64,000 nucleotides of DNA from JACCZX01 sp963786295 (GTDB lineage Bacteria > Pseudomonadota > Gammaproteobacteria > Burkholderiales > Burkholderiaceae_F). The DNA lies in contig CAWAYV010000011.1 in the NCBI GenBank assembly GCA_963786295.1, positions 62,001-126,000 on the forward strand, given 5' to 3'. A program made the position numbers and the translations under genes. Shown one piece after another: positions 19,101 through 28,007 of this stretch. The notes under the pieces are model-generated. The model made no database searches. It had not been told where the DNA came from and worked only from the letters and a program-made list of their open reading frames with translations. Each line of letters starts with the position of its first letter. Within the stretch, counting starts at the first letter, position 1.

Positions 19101-20087
19101 ATGGCAAACGTTGCACTACTTAAACCGCGCGCGATCGAAGTTGAAGCGATCGGGCACAACTCCGCAGTTGTCACGATGGAGCCATTCGAGCGCGGCTACG
19201 GCCACACGCTTGGCAATGCGCTCCGTCGTATCTTGTTGTCGTCGATGGTGGGCTATGCACCGACCGAGGCGCAAATTACCGGTGTCGTGCATGAGTATTC
19301 GACATTGGATGGCGTGCGCGAAGACGTCGTCGACATCCTGCTGAACCTAAAAGGCGTCGTCTTTAAGCTGCACAACCGCGACGAAGTCACGCTGACCTTG
19401 AAGAAGGACGGCGAGGGCGTTGTCACAGCCGGCGATATCGAGCTGCCGCACGATGTCGAGGTCGTCAACCCCGATCACGTGATCGCACATTTGTCGGGCG
19501 GTGGCCGGTTGGAGTTGCAGATCAAGATCGAAAAAGGCCGTGGCTATGTGCCCGGCAACGTGCGCGCGTTCCGTGACGACCATTCGAAAACGATTGGTCG
19601 TATCGTGATGGACGCGTCGTTCTCGCCGGTCAAACGGGTTTCTTACGCCGTCGAAGCGGCGCGCGTCGAACAGCGCACCGATCTGGACAAGCTGGTGATG
19701 ACGATCGAAACCAACGGCGCGATTACGCCGGAGGAAGCGGTGCGGCAATCGGCGCGCATTCTGATGGACCAGCTGCAGGTGTTCGGCGCATTGGAAGGCA
19801 TGGCAGAGTCGGCGTTGGCGCAATCGTCGCGCGCACCGCAGGTCGATCCGATCCTGTTGCGCCCGGTCGACGACCTTGAACTTACGGTGCGCTCGGCTAA
19901 CTGCCTGAAGGCTGAGAACATTTACTACATCGGCGACCTGATTCAGCGCACTGAGAATGAATTGCTGAAGACGCCGAATCTGGGGCGCAAATCGCTGAAC
20001 GAGATCAAGGAAGTATTGGCCGCGCGCGGGCTCACGCTCGGCATGAAACTCGAAAACTGGCCGCCCGCCGGGATGGAACGGCAGTAA
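19101..20087 (+). CDS. rpoA: RNA polymerase alpha subunit
   Basis: The alpha subunit (328 aa) dimerises to start polymerase assembly, and its C-terminal domain binds UP elements and activators. The N-terminal domain motif GYGHTLGNALRRILLSSMVG and the C-terminal domain segment NCLKAENIYYIGDLIQRTENELLKTPNLGRKSLNEIKEVL are clear. It starts at the ATG at 19101 behind AAAGGA. It follows rpsD in the alpha operon. Intact. Confidence 0.98.
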   Translation: MANVALLKPRAIEVEAIGHNSAVVTMEPFERGYGHTLGNALRRILLSSMVGYAPTEAQITGVVHEYSTLDGVREDVVDILLNLKGVVFKLHNRDEVTLTLKKDGEGVVTAGDIELPHDVEVVNPDHVIAHLSGGGRLELQIKIEKGRGYVPGNVRAFRDDHSKTIGRIVMDASFSPVKRVSYAVEAARVEQRTDLDKLVMTIETNGAITPEEAVRQSARILMDQLQVFGALEGMAESALAQSSRAPQVDPILLRPVDDLELTVRSANCLKAENIYYIGDLIQRTENELLKTPNLGRKSLNEIKEVLAARGLTLGMKLENWPPAGMERQ

Positions 20088-20175
20088 CAATCAAACAACC
20101 AAGCGAGCCGCCCGCTCATTGAATCGAGACGGGATCGAAGATTCGCAGCAATAAGACACTGAATCGGAGCGACAA

Positions 20176-20574
20176 ATGCGTCACGGACACGGACTGCGCA
20201 AACTTAACCGAACGAGCTCTCATCGGCTTGCGATGTTGCGCAACATGACCAATTCGTTGTTACGGCACGAAGCAATCAAGACCACGCTGCCGAAGGCGAA
20301 GGAGCTGCGGCGTGTGATCGAGCCGCTGATCACGCTCGGCAGAGAGCCGACGGTTGCGAACAAGCGACTGGCATTCAATCGGCTGCGCGACCGCGAGATC
20401 GTGGTCAAGCTGTTCAACGAAATCGGGCCGCGGTACGCGGCGCGCAACGGCGGCTATACGCGCATTCTGAAGATGGGATTCAGAGTCGGCGACAACGCGC
20501 CGATGGCGCTCATGGAGCTGGTTGATCGGCCGCAGCCCGCCGTCGACGAAGCCGATCGCGACTCAGTGTCGTAG
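20176..20574 (+). CDS. rplQ: 50S ribosomal protein L17
   Basis: L17 (132 aa) sits near the exit tunnel. It begins MRHGHGLRKLNRTSSHRLAMLRNM and contains TLPKAKELRRVIEPLITLGR, the family signature. It closes the alpha operon; cutA follows after only 8 bases, so they may be cotranscribed. Confidence 0.97.
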   Translation: MRHGHGLRKLNRTSSHRLAMLRNMTNSLLRHEAIKTTLPKAKELRRVIEPLITLGREPTVANKRLAFNRLRDREIVVKLFNEIGPRYAARNGGYTRILKMGFRVGDNAPMALMELVDRPQPAVDEADRDSVS

Positions 20575-20582
20575 CAGCTTCG

Positions 20583-20915
20583 ATGACTGAAGCGTTGCTC
20601 GTGCTGACTAATTGTCCCGACGAGCATGCCGCAGATCGCATCGCGTTGGCGTTGGTCGAGCAACGCCTTGCTGCGTGCGTCAATCGGTTGGCGCCCGTTC
20701 AGTCCGTCTATCGCTGGCAGGGCAATGTTGAACGTGCGACCGAAGTGCCGCTGCTAGTGAAGACCACGCGCGAGCGTTACGGTGACGTCGAGCAAGCAAT
20801 CCGGCACTTGCATCCATACGACGTTCCGGAAATCATTGCACTGCCGATTACGGCGGGCTACGCCGCTTATCTGCGCTGGATCGAATCGGAAACGGCGCGA
20901 TCGGTGACGGCGTAG
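20583..20915 (+). CDS. cutA: CutA-like divalent ion tolerance protein
   Basis: CutA (110 aa) is a small trimeric ferredoxin-fold protein linked to divalent cation (copper) tolerance; its precise biochemical role is not settled. Seen: LVLTNCPDEHAADRIALALVEQRLAACVNRL and VKTTRERY, then HPYDVPEIIALPITAGYAAYLRWI, all family hallmarks. The ATG at 20583 follows the rplQ stop closely. It ends 4 bases before the convergent hemB gene. Many betaproteobacteria carry cutA here, often followed by dsbD, which is absent. Confidence 0.92.
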   Translation: MTEALLVLTNCPDEHAADRIALALVEQRLAACVNRLAPVQSVYRWQGNVERATEVPLLVKTTRERYGDVEQAIRHLHPYDVPEIIALPITAGYAAYLRWIESETARSVTA

Positions 20916-20919
20916 CGGT

Positions 20920-21930
20920 TTAAGAGGTTTCTTCGCGAAGCCAACGCGCGACTTGCAATCCGAAGTAGGTGAGGATTCCATCGGCGCCGGCCCTTTTGAA
21001 GGCCAGCATCGATTCGAGCACCACTTTTTTCTCGTCGAGCCAACCGTTGGCCGCCGCCGCTTTCAGCATCGAATACTCGCCGCTTACTTGATAGACGAAC
21101 GTAGGCGCTTTGTACGCGTCCTTCACGCGACGCACGATGTCGAGATATGGCATCCCGGGCTTGACCATCACCATGTCGGCGCCTTCGGCAAGATCGAGCC
21201 CGACTTCCCACAACGCTTCATCTGTGTTGGCCGGATCCATCTGGTAAGTCGTCTTGTCCGACGCGCCGAGGTTCGCCATTGAGCCGACCGCGTCGCGAAA
21301 CGGGGCGAAAAACGCACTGGCGTACTTGGCCGAATAAGCCATGATGCGCGTGTGTATTGCGCCGTTTTGTTCGAGCGCCGCACGAATTGCGCCGATGCGA
21401 CCGTCCATCATGTCGCTCGGCGCCACGATGTCGACGCCTGCTTGTGCCTGCAGCAGCGCCTGCTGCGTCAAAACGGCAATCGTTTCATCGTTTAGGACAT
21501 AGCCGGACGAGTCGATCACACCGTCCTGACCGTGCGTCGTATACGGATCGAGCGCAACGTCGGTCAAAACGCCGAGCTCCGGGAATCGTTGCTTCAATTG
21601 CTTTGCAATGCGCGGCACGATGCCGTCGGGATTTGTTGCTTCACGCCCGTCGGCCGACTTGAGCGATTGTTCGATGACCGGAAATAGCGCAATCACCGGA
21701 ATGCCGAGTCGCGCACATTCCTCCGCGATCGGCAACAGTCGGTCCATCGAGACGCGCTCAACGCCGGGCATTGAGGCCACCGGTTCAACTCGCTTTTCGC
21801 CGTCGAGAACGAACACCGGATAAATCAGATCGTTTGTCGTTACCCGATGCTCGCGCATCAACCGCCGCGAAAAATCGTCGCGCCGCATGCGGCGCATGCG
21901 TACAAACGGATACTGGCCAAGAATCTGCAT
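20920..21930 (-). CDS. hemB: Delta-aminolevulinic acid dehydratase (porphobilinogen synthase)
   Basis: HemB (336 aa) condenses two 5-aminolevulinate molecules into porphobilinogen for haem synthesis. Two active-site lysines are visible, in AYSAKYASAFFAPFRDA and MVKPGMPYLD. The metal-site segment reads DVALDPYTTHGQDGV, with Asp/Ala where zinc enzymes have cysteines, so this is the magnesium-type enzyme typical of Pseudomonas and Burkholderia relatives. The reverse-strand ATG is at 21930. It is convergent with cutA. Confidence 0.95.
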   Translation of the reverse strand: MQILGQYPFVRMRRMRRDDFSRRLMREHRVTTNDLIYPVFVLDGEKRVEPVASMPGVERVSMDRLLPIAEECARLGIPVIALFPVIEQSLKSADGREATNPDGIVPRIAKQLKQRFPELGVLTDVALDPYTTHGQDGVIDSSGYVLNDETIAVLTQQALLQAQAGVDIVAPSDMMDGRIGAIRAALEQNGAIHTRIMAYSAKYASAFFAPFRDAVGSMANLGASDKTTYQMDPANTDEALWEVGLDLAEGADMVMVKPGMPYLDIVRRVKDAYKAPTFVYQVSGEYSMLKAAAANGWLDEKKVVLESMLAFKRAGADGILTYFGLQVARWLREETS

Positions 21931-22019
21931 GCAAACTCCTATGAACGCGCGAGGCCGACGGCCGCCAGCCCCACATCGGCGTGCTTATCCCGTCTTCTTA
22001 TCCGCTGCGCAGCGCACCG

Positions 22020-22640
22020 TCAACTGCGCAGCCACCCCGAAAGGATATAGGCCAATTCGTCGACTCCTTGCTGTTTCGGCGCCGAAAACAGCTGGGCCGT
22101 CGCGCGCGGACCGATTTGCGCGGCGCGCTGTTGGGCGGCCGCCAATGCGGCCTTCTTCTCCGCGTTGTTCAGTTGGTCTGATTTGGTCAGCAAGAAGTGC
22201 AATGACGATTCGTGCTGCTGCACAAAGGCGATCAACGCTTCATCGCCGGACATCAGCGGTCGGCGTGCATCCATCACGATCACGATTCCGACCAGCGTCT
22301 GGCGCTGTGCGACATAGCCTCCGACCAGCTCGTCCCATTGGCTGCGCTGTGCTTGCGGCGCCCGGGCAAATCCATACCCCGGCAAATCGACCAACACTCC
22401 GCGCGGCACGATTTGCTTGTCTTGATCGCGCTCCGACAGTTCGAAGAAATTCAGCAGCTGCGTGCGACCCGGCGTTTTGCTGGCGAACGCCAATCGCTTC
22501 TGACCGGTGAGCACGTTAATCGCGCTCGATTTCCCGGCGTTCGAGCGCCCTGCAAAGGCGACTTCGGGCAGTGTCGGAGCCGGCAAATCGCCGAGTGCAG
22601 CCACTGACATTACGAATCGGGCGGAGCGAAAGAGCTGCAC
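22020..22640 (-). CDS. engB: Ribosome biogenesis GTPase (EngB/YsxC/YihA)
   Basis: EngB is an essential small GTPase needed for late 50S assembly. Motifs: P-loop FAGRSNAGKSSAINVL, the switch TPGRTQLLNFF, DLPGYGFA, and TKSDQLN for guanine recognition. The GTG at 22640 is chosen because the family N terminus includes the preceding QLFRSARF segment (about 206 aa). The internal ATG at 22610 would give 196 aa. The frame stays open further upstream but without family similarity. It is divergent from the cytochrome c gene. Confidence 0.93.
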   Translation of the reverse strand: MQLFRSARFVMSVAALGDLPAPTLPEVAFAGRSNAGKSSAINVLTGQKRLAFASKTPGRTQLLNFFELSERDQDKQIVPRGVLVDLPGYGFARAPQAQRSQWDELVGGYVAQRQTLVGIVIVMDARRPLMSGDEALIAFVQQHESSLHFLLTKSDQLNNAEKKAALAAAQQRAAQIGPRATAQLFSAPKQQGVDELAYILSGWLRS

Positions 22641-22768
22641 GGTCGCTGCACTCTGGGCCGTCGAGGCACACCATTGGGTTGCGTAGAATACGCGGCGCTT
22701 TGCCGAGACAACTCGTTTTGCTGCCGGCCTAGCTCGAAGCCAGCCATCCCGATTAGAGAAAGCGATTG

Positions 22769-23443
22769 ATGAAATTTGCTGCCTGGCTGCGTTTGACGAT
22801 CGGTGTTGCCGTCGTTGGGACCCTCGGCGCAGGGATCGACGGCCGAGCGCAGATGAAGCCTGCACCGAAAGTCGATCCCGTGCGTGGCCAACAGATTGCC
22901 TCGCAAATATGCGCCGCGTGTCACGGTGTCGACGGCAACTCGACGGCACCGGCCAATCCGCGGTTGGCGCAACAGCACTCCGAGTATCTGTACAAGCAGC
23001 TGCTCGATTACACGGTCAGGCAGGGACAGCAACGCCCCGCGCGCGAGAACGCGATCATGAATGGCCTTGCGTCACAGCTATCGGATGACGACAAGCGCAA
23101 CGTCTCGGCGTGGTTTGCTAGCCAAACCGCCCAGCTCAGCACCGCGCGGAACAAGCAAACATTGGATCTTGGACAGCGGATCTGGCGCGCCGGCTTGCCG
23201 GAAAAAGCGTTGCCGGCATGCGCCGGCTGCCATAACCCGGCGGGACTCGGCATTCCGATTCAGTATCCGCGGCTGGCAGCACAGCATGCCGACTATGTGG
23301 ATGCCACGTTGAAAGACTTTCGCCAAGGCACGCGTCGCAATAACCCGGCGATGCAGGAGATCGCGGCGAAACTCTCAGACGCCGAGATACGCGCCGTGGC
23401 GGACTTTGTTCAAGGGCTGCGACTGCGGGACGCTGCGAAGTAG
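22769..23443 (+). CDS. Cytochrome c4-like diheme protein
   Basis: A periplasmic diheme c-type cytochrome of 224 aa. An N-terminal hydrophobic signal sequence (residues ~7-25) is followed by two haem-binding CxxCH motifs, CAACH and CAGCH, in two homologous domains, as in cytochrome c4. Such proteins pass electrons from the bc1 complex to terminal oxidases. Downstream methionines in ENAIMNGLA and RNNPAMQEIAAKL are likely haem ligands. The ATG at 22769 is preceded by a TTG in frame. It ends 2 bases before convergent lysA. Confidence 0.92.
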   Translation: MKFAAWLRLTIGVAVVGTLGAGIDGRAQMKPAPKVDPVRGQQIASQICAACHGVDGNSTAPANPRLAQQHSEYLYKQLLDYTVRQGQQRPARENAIMNGLASQLSDDDKRNVSAWFASQTAQLSTARNKQTLDLGQRIWRAGLPEKALPACAGCHNPAGLGIPIQYPRLAAQHADYVDATLKDFRQGTRRNNPAMQEIAAKLSDAEIRAVADFVQGLRLRDAAK

Positions 23444-23445
23444 CG

Positions 23446-24720
23446 TTACGGCAAACGCGACTCGCCGGCAAGCAACTCGTCGATCGTTTCGCGCCGGCGT
23501 ACGCAGTACGACCGTGTGCCATCGACCATCACTTCAGCTGAGCGCGGTCTGCTGTTGTAGTTAGAACTCATTGCCATCGCGTAAGCCCCGGCACTGGTGA
23601 TCGCGAGCAGGTCCCCGGGGTGCAGTGCCAAGTCCCGATCGCGCGCGAGCCAGTCAGCGGATTCGCACACCGGGCCCACGATGTCGTAGCGCTTTGTGCC
23701 ACCGCTGCGCGGCGTGACAGGCACGACATTCATCCACGCGTCGTACATCGCGGGCCGGATCAGATCGTTCATCGCAGCATCGACAATGGCGAAGTTTTTG
23801 GACTCGCCCGGCTTCAGATATTCGACGCGCGTCAGCAACACGCCTGCATGGCCGACAATCGATCGGCCGGGCTCGAATATCACCGTTTTGTCGCGATGGC
23901 CACGCGCATCCAACCGCGCCAGCAACGCGTTAATGAGCTCCGAGGCGAGCGGTGGCGATTCGTCGCGGTAGCGAATTCCCAAGCCGCCGCCGAGATCAAT
24001 GTGACGAAGCATTATTTTTTCGCGTTCTAGTGCCTCGACCAGGTCGATGATGCGCTCGGCAGCCTCGACATACGGCGCGATCTCTGTGACCTGCGAGCCG
24101 ATGTGGCAACCGAGCCCGACTAGATCGAGCGCCGGTTGCTTAGCCGCCGTCCGGCATAGCGCCAGGGTGTCCGCATACGGAACTCCGAACTTGTTGTTCT
24201 TGAGCCCGGTCGAGATGTACGGATGCGTCCTGGCGTCGATGTCGGGATTGACGCGCAGCGCGATGCGCGCACGCTTTTGTTGACGTCGCGCGGCCGCGTC
24301 GATGCGATCCAGCTCCGGCGACGATTCGACGTTAAAGCAGGCGACACCGGCGTTCATAGCCGCCTCGATTTCGACTTCGCTTTTGCCAACGCCGGAGAAG
24401 ACGACCCTGCTTGCATCACCGCCCGCAGCCAGCACACGCGCCAGCTCTCCACCGGAGACGATGTCGAATCCTGCGCCGCGACGCGCGAGCACGTCGAGCA
24501 CCGCCAAATTCGAATTAGCCTTGACGGCATAGCAGACCAGTGCGCTCCGGCCCTTCAGCGCCGACGCATATGCCGCATACGCGCCTTCGATCGCGCTGCG
24601 CGAATACACGTACAGCGGCGTGCCGTAGCGTTGCGCCAGCGTGTCGAGCGCAACTTCTTCGCAATGCAGGCGGTGTTCGCGATAGCTGAACCCCTCGCTG
24701 GCCGGCAGCGCGGGCGTCAT
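23446..24720 (-). CDS. lysA: Diaminopimelate decarboxylase
   Basis: LysA (424 aa) is the PLP enzyme that makes L-lysine from meso-diaminopimelate. The PLP lysine lies in CYAVKANSNLAVL, and the substrate/PLP-phosphate motifs HIGSQ, GGGLGIRY and EPGRSIVGHAG are present, as is GPVCESAD with the active-site cysteine. Length is normal. The reverse-strand ATG at 24720 overlaps the stop of the lipoprotein gene lptM, an order seen widely (lptM-lysA). Confidence 0.96.
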   Translation of the reverse strand: MTPALPASEGFSYREHRLHCEEVALDTLAQRYGTPLYVYSRSAIEGAYAAYASALKGRSALVCYAVKANSNLAVLDVLARRGAGFDIVSGGELARVLAAGGDASRVVFSGVGKSEVEIEAAMNAGVACFNVESSPELDRIDAAARRQQKRARIALRVNPDIDARTHPYISTGLKNNKFGVPYADTLALCRTAAKQPALDLVGLGCHIGSQVTEIAPYVEAAERIIDLVEALEREKIMLRHIDLGGGLGIRYRDESPPLASELINALLARLDARGHRDKTVIFEPGRSIVGHAGVLLTRVEYLKPGESKNFAIVDAAMNDLIRPAMYDAWMNVVPVTPRSGGTKRYDIVGPVCESADWLARDRDLALHPGDLLAITSAGAYAMAMSSNYNSRPRSAEVMVDGTRSYCVRRRETIDELLAGESRLP

Positions 24721-24890
24721 TTCTGTTCTGAAGTGGCCGGTACGTCTGGAAACGGACGATCCACCGGTTTCGCCGGTGCTTTAGATTGCTGTGCGGCGGG
24801 CGGCGGTGGCAACGTCAGCGGCCCTTTTTGACCGCATGCCGAAAGCGCAGATGCCATCACAACGGCGAGTATCGTTGCAGCGAATCGCAT
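24717..24890 (-). CDS. lptM: LptM-like small lipoprotein (YifL family)
   Basis: A 57-residue lipoprotein with a signal peptide (MRFAATILAVVMASA), lipobox LSAC, then GQKGPLTLPPPP, the signature of the LptM/YifL family. In E. coli LptM helps mature LptD in the LPS transport machine. The ATG at 24890 is preferred; a second in-frame ATG at 24899 would add MIA. Its start lies only 6-15 bases from that of divergent cyaY. Confidence 0.85.
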   Translation of the reverse strand: MRFAATILAVVMASALSACGQKGPLTLPPPPAAQQSKAPAKPVDRPFPDVPATSEQK

Positions 24891-24905
24891 GGCGATCAAT
24901 CTAAC

Positions 24906-25223
24906 ATGAGCGAATCAGAATTCCTCGAGTTGGCCGACGCGACGCTCGCGGCGATCGAGCGCGCAATCGACGTCGCCGACATCGATATCGAAGCATCACG
25001 CGCGGGCAACGTGCTTACGCTCGAACTGGGTGACGGTTCAAAGGTAATCATCAACAGTCAAGGACCGATGCAGCAAGTGTGGGTCGCCGGCAAAAGCGGT
25101 GCGTTCCACTATGCACGCAACGGTGATCGATGGCTGGACACGCGTGACGGCAGCGAACTGTTTGCGGCCCTGTCGCGGCTGATCTCAGCGCAGGGTGGCG
25201 AAGCTGTGGTGTTACGAGGCTAA
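24906..25223 (+). CDS. cyaY: Iron donor protein CyaY (frataxin homologue)
   Basis: CyaY (105 aa) is the bacterial frataxin, which binds iron and regulates iron-sulfur cluster assembly on IscS/IscU. Visible features: an acidic N-terminal helix (ESEFLELADATLAAIERAIDVADIDIEASRAG as the acidic ridge region), and GPMQQVWVAGKSGAFHYARNGDRWLDTRDGSELF, the strand-rich core. The start is the ATG at 24906. It is convergent with mrcA (8-base gap). Confidence 0.93.
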   Translation: MSESEFLELADATLAAIERAIDVADIDIEASRAGNVLTLELGDGSKVIINSQGPMQQVWVAGKSGAFHYARNGDRWLDTRDGSELFAALSRLISAQGGEAVVLRG

Positions 25224-25230
25224 CGTAGCG

Positions 25231-27630
25231 CTAAAAAATTTGTTCGCGCACGGACTCTCGTTTGACTTGCTCTTCAGGTGGCAACACGTCTTCCAGCCCA
25301 ACGCTGGCGACCCCTTGCCCCGGTTGATGCTCGACGTAGTAATACTCTCCTCCGAGACTGACGACGCCGCTGGGAACTTCGCGCGTCGCTTCGGGTACGC
25401 CTTTAAGCGCCTTGGCCATGTACGAGATCCAGATCGGCAACGCGAGTCCGCCGCCGGTTTCGCGCTCGCCCAGCGGGCGCGGCTGATCGAACCCCATCCA
25501 ACCGACCGCCACCAGATCGCCGCCATAGCCCGCAAACCATGCATCGTGTGAGTCGTTGGTAGTCCCTGTCTTACCGGCGATGTCGGGGCGCTTCAACGTG
25601 CTGCCGGCCCGCGCCGCGGTACCGTAGCGGGCGACGTCTTTCAGCAGGTTGTCCATCAAGAAGGCATTGCGTGCGCCGAGCACGCGATTAGCTTCGTCGC
25701 CTGCCTGCAGCGGCTTGGCTTCCATCAGCACCTTGCCGGTGGCATCGGTGACTTTGGCGACCAGATGGACATTCAATCGGTACCCGCCGCTGGCGAACAC
25801 CGAATATGCGTTGAGCATCTGCCACGGCGTTACCGCGCCGGCCCCGAGCGCCATCGTCAAGTACGCTGGATGCCGTTCGGCGTCGAACCCGAATCGGGTG
25901 ACCCAGTCTTGCGCGTAGCGCGGCCCGATTGCCTGCAGAATGCGAACTGAAACCAGATTTTTCGACCGTGCCAATCCCTGTCGCAAGCGCATCGGCCCGT
26001 CGAACTTACCGTCGTAGTTTTTGGGCTCCCAAAGCTGCCCGCCGGTCAGATTCGGATCGATGCTGATCGGCGCATCATTGATCAGCGTACTCGGCATGAA
26101 GCCTTTTTCGAGCGACGCCGAATAAATGAAAGGCTTGAAGCTGGAGCCGGGTTGGCGCCACGCCTGCGTCACGTGGTTGAACTTGTTCAGATTGAAGTCG
26201 AACCCGCCGACCAGCGCTTTGACCTGACCATCCTTCGAACTGGCGGCGACAAACGCCGCTTCGACCTGCGGCAACTGAACGATTTGCCAGGCTCCCTTGT
26301 CGTCGCGCGTGACTCGAATCACCGCCCCCGGGACAATCTTGCGATTCGGCTGCGCCTTGGCGGATAGCGACGGTGCGGCGAAGCGCAATCCGTCAGGCTT
26401 GATGTCGATCGTCGCGCCGCCTTGCAACATCGCCTGCACCGCATTGGGCGACGCTTCGAGTACGACAGCGGGTACCAGATTCGGGCTGTCGATCGCTTCG
26501 ACCAACGCATCTTCGACGCGCTGCTCGCGTACGGCCGGATCAGCATTGAGTTCGATGAACGCTTCCGGACCTCGATAGCCGTACTTGCGGTCATACTCAA
26601 GCACCTGCTTGCGCAATGCGGCATACGCCGTTTCCTGATCATCCTTGCGCAACGTCGTAAAGACGTTCAGGCCGCGCGTGTAAGTCTCGTCGCGGAATAC
26701 CTCGAACACCAGCTGCCGTGCCAACTCCGCGGCGTATTCGGCGTGCAGGCGTACCTTGAACGCCTGTTCGACCGCGTAATTGGCCGCGCGCGGCTTCAGT
26801 TCCTGCGCCAGCGCCGCGTCGTGCGTAGCCTGATCGATGTAATTGAGTTGCAGCATGCGCGCCAGCACATATTGCTGCCTTCCCTTGGCGCGCTTCGGAT
26901 TGACGAACGGGTTGTAAGCAGCCGGGGCCACCGGCAAACCGGCCAATGTCGCGATCTCGGCGGTCGTTAAGTCCTTCAGCTTCTTGCCAAAATAAATCTG
27001 CGACGCGGATGCGAATCCGTAGGCGCGCTGCCCTAGAAAAATCTGGTTCGTGTACACCTCGAAGATGCGGTCCTTCGAGAGCGACGATTCGATCTTGTAC
27101 GCCAAGGCGATCTCGTACAGCTTGCGTACATAGCTGCGCTCAGAGCTCAGAAAGAACGTTCGCGCGACCTGCATCGTGATCGTGCTGCCGCCTTGACCAC
27201 GGCGCCCCGTTGCAAAATTGGATACAAAGGCCCGGGCGAGACCGGCGTAGTCGACGCCGTGATGCTGATAAAAGCTGTCATCCTCTGCTGCAAGGATCGC
27301 CTTTTTCAACTCGTCCGGGATTTCGGCCAGCGGCACGAACTCGCGCCGCTCTTCGCCGAATTCCCCGATCAGTATTCCGTCGGCGGTCCACACCCGAAGT
27401 GGAATCTTCGGACGGTAATCCGTCAGTGCATCGATCGGTGGCAAATTCGAGTAAACAATCGCAAAGACAAACACGACGAGCAGCATGCCTGCGGCCAAGC
27501 CGCCGACAGCCACTAGTGCCAGTGCACGCGCGGCACGCCAATACCACGCCGGCGGTTCGCGTGGCACTTCTTCGTCGTAATTGTCGGAATTGCGGGAGCT
27601 CACGTGTTTTGCGGCGATTGGCGTTTGCAA
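25231..27630 (-). CDS. mrcA: Penicillin-binding protein 1A (bifunctional)
   Basis: PBP1A (799 aa) polymerises and cross-links peptidoglycan in the periplasm. An N-terminal membrane anchor (residues ~30-60) is followed by a GT51 glycosyltransferase domain with EDDSFYQHHGVD and GGSTITMQVAR. The transpeptidase domain follows, with SSFK, SKN and KTGTT catalytic motifs. The start is a TTG at 27630 (MQTPIAAKH); no ATG fits before the anchor. It is divergent from pilM, the classic ponA-pilM arrangement of proteobacteria. Confidence 0.95.
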   Translation of the reverse strand: MQTPIAAKHVSSRNSDNYDEEVPREPPAWYWRAARALALVAVGGLAAGMLLVVFVFAIVYSNLPPIDALTDYRPKIPLRVWTADGILIGEFGEERREFVPLAEIPDELKKAILAAEDDSFYQHHGVDYAGLARAFVSNFATGRRGQGGSTITMQVARTFFLSSERSYVRKLYEIALAYKIESSLSKDRIFEVYTNQIFLGQRAYGFASASQIYFGKKLKDLTTAEIATLAGLPVAPAAYNPFVNPKRAKGRQQYVLARMLQLNYIDQATHDAALAQELKPRAANYAVEQAFKVRLHAEYAAELARQLVFEVFRDETYTRGLNVFTTLRKDDQETAYAALRKQVLEYDRKYGYRGPEAFIELNADPAVREQRVEDALVEAIDSPNLVPAVVLEASPNAVQAMLQGGATIDIKPDGLRFAAPSLSAKAQPNRKIVPGAVIRVTRDDKGAWQIVQLPQVEAAFVAASSKDGQVKALVGGFDFNLNKFNHVTQAWRQPGSSFKPFIYSASLEKGFMPSTLINDAPISIDPNLTGGQLWEPKNYDGKFDGPMRLRQGLARSKNLVSVRILQAIGPRYAQDWVTRFGFDAERHPAYLTMALGAGAVTPWQMLNAYSVFASGGYRLNVHLVAKVTDATGKVLMEAKPLQAGDEANRVLGARNAFLMDNLLKDVARYGTAARAGSTLKRPDIAGKTGTTNDSHDAWFAGYGGDLVAVGWMGFDQPRPLGERETGGGLALPIWISYMAKALKGVPEATREVPSGVVSLGGEYYYVEHQPGQGVASVGLEDVLPPEEQVKRESVREQIF

Positions 27631-27689
27631 CAGCGAGTTAGGCGTGTGAGCGACCGCTTTTTTGCGCTTCGCTGCTGACGGAGTACGCG

Positions 27690-27695
27690 ATTATA
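27690..27695 (-). promoter_or_regulatory. Candidate -10 box for mrcA
   Basis: On the reverse strand these bases read TATAAT, a perfect -10 consensus, about 60 bases upstream of the mrcA start. The matching -35 region is poor, so this is a moderate candidate. Confidence 0.4.
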
Positions 27696-27827
27696 GGAGT
27701 CGGTTGTAGGCAAGGCGCGCCTGGTTCAGGTCACGTTTGACGCGGGCTGACGAGGGATGTTCGTTGTTTATCCCTCAAAGAGGGCACGATTAGGCCGAAC
27801 ACGGGGCTTGTGTGGGTTTTGCGTATG

Positions 27828-27857
27828 TTGATAGGATTTCGCGTAGCGTCCAATAAA
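27828..27857 (+). promoter_or_regulatory. Candidate promoter for pilMNOPQ
   Basis: TTGATA (27828-27833) and AATAAA (27852-27857) are separated by 18 bases and match the sigma-70 boxes at four to five of six positions. It lies ~150 bases upstream of pilM. Other AT-rich stretches nearby could also serve. Confidence 0.35.
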
Positions 27858-28007
27858 TCTGCGGTAAACGCTCGAAACATAAGGAAAAACGGGTTTCGAT
27901 CCGGGCGCTTTGAGGGGGTCGAGAGAGCGGAAAATCCGTTTTCTACGATAAGTCACGCAGTGCACAGTTAAGCACTGGTTCAGGCGTCGCCTGCTGGGAG
28001 CATCACC

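Larger units (their letters stand above)
27641..28007 (+). other. Non-coding gap between mrcA and pilM
   Basis: This 367-base gap holds no convincing gene. It contains the mrcA -10 candidate (27690-27695, reverse), a forward promoter candidate (27828-27857), two mutually exclusive hairpins sharing the bases CCCTC (27752-27758 with 27770-27776, or 27772-27776 with 27780-27784), and a 6-bp hairpin (27958-27963 with 27972-27977) just before pilM. Confidence 0.5.

Noticed and set aside
19347..20090. 247-codon reverse-strand frame opposite rpoA
   Set aside because: Antisense shadow of rpoA with His/Arg-rich low-quality sequence.
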